Origin: XYA12-FULL-58-9 sp001798605
Lineage (GTDB): Bacteria > Myxococcota > XYA12-FULL-58-9
Length of the DNA stretch: 39,072 nucleotides
Reading direction: 5' to 3'
Assembly: GCA_036736205.1 (NCBI GenBank)
Contig: DAINMX010000036.1
Location: forward strand, 1 to 39,072
This document shows, in pieces, positions 39,043 to 39,072 of this stretch. The position numbers were made by a program, and so were the translations under genes. The notes below the pieces were generated by a model that saw nothing but the letters and a program-made list of their open reading frames with translations, had not been told where the DNA came from and did not search any database. Every line of letters starts with the position of its first letter. The stretch's first letter is position 1.

Positions 39043-39072
39043 GGTGTTCCTACACAGGGCGCAGCAAAGGCG

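Overview
The window looks like chromosomal DNA of a GC-rich, Gram-negative, myxobacteria-like organism (Myxococcota, Bradymonadota or another former deltaproteobacterium). This is inferred from gene content: a PATAN/DUF4388 pseudo-receiver protein, an AgmX/PglI-like C-terminal domain, a receiver fused to a Ser/Thr kinase with nearby PP2C and FHA genes, many lipoproteins and outer-membrane barrels, a secreted caspase, and a pair of BMC vertex genes like the split microcompartment loci of Haliangium. No rRNA or marker gene fixes the taxon.

Layout. 1-683: the start of tuf (minus strand) preceded by tRNA-Thr(GGT), Gly(TCC), Tyr(GTA) and Thr(TGT) and a near-consensus promoter, in the same order as the E. 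coli thrU-tyrU-glyT-thrT-tufB operon. 740-4928: housekeeping genes on the minus strand (rlmB, pyrF, mtgA, a glycerophosphodiesterase lipoprotein, deoC). 4002-6338: a four-gene microcompartment satellite locus with two BMC-P vertex proteins and two aldolases that each carry an encapsulation-peptide-like helix. 6339-8500: an accessory patch with an AT-rich sulfotransferase and an ISKra4-type transposase remnant. 8587-19052: a signalling-rich block (PP2C, FHA, PATAN pseudo-receiver, beta-barrel, REC-GAF-GGDEF-like regulator, dapF, acyl-CoA dehydrogenase, DUF5684-like membrane protein, REC-kinase).

19181-25124: an apparent genomic island. It begins at tRNA-Val(TAC) and ends at a degenerate tRNA fragment sharing 19 identical bases with that tRNA. 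It holds a divergent pair of operons: an AgmX-like protein and a lipoprotein on the minus strand, and on the plus strand an ECF sigma factor, a membrane anti-sigma-like protein, an exported caspase with an EF-hand loop and an outer-membrane beta-barrel, and a second lipoprotein. The plus-strand genes overlap at every junction and appear to form one regulated cell-envelope system. No integrase is present.

25239-31728: a second accessory stretch with a papain-like (Tox-PL-type) protein, a TSUP permease, an ankyrin lipoprotein, and two tandem peptidoglycan-binding proteins. Those two share 86% of their first 240 residues and then carry unrelated cell-wall domains, one an amidase and one an L,D-transpeptidase-like domain. 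None of the three putative enzymes has a signal peptide, so they may be effectors of an export system encoded elsewhere.

31876-39042: core and envelope functions return: udk, a CpsB-type PHP phosphatase coupled to an unknown protein, nagZ, and a tightly overlapping GT2 - DUF4922 - SpoIID operon. The strongest candidates for undescribed biology are the caspase/beta-barrel operon, the module-swapped peptidoglycan-binding pair and the split microcompartment locus.
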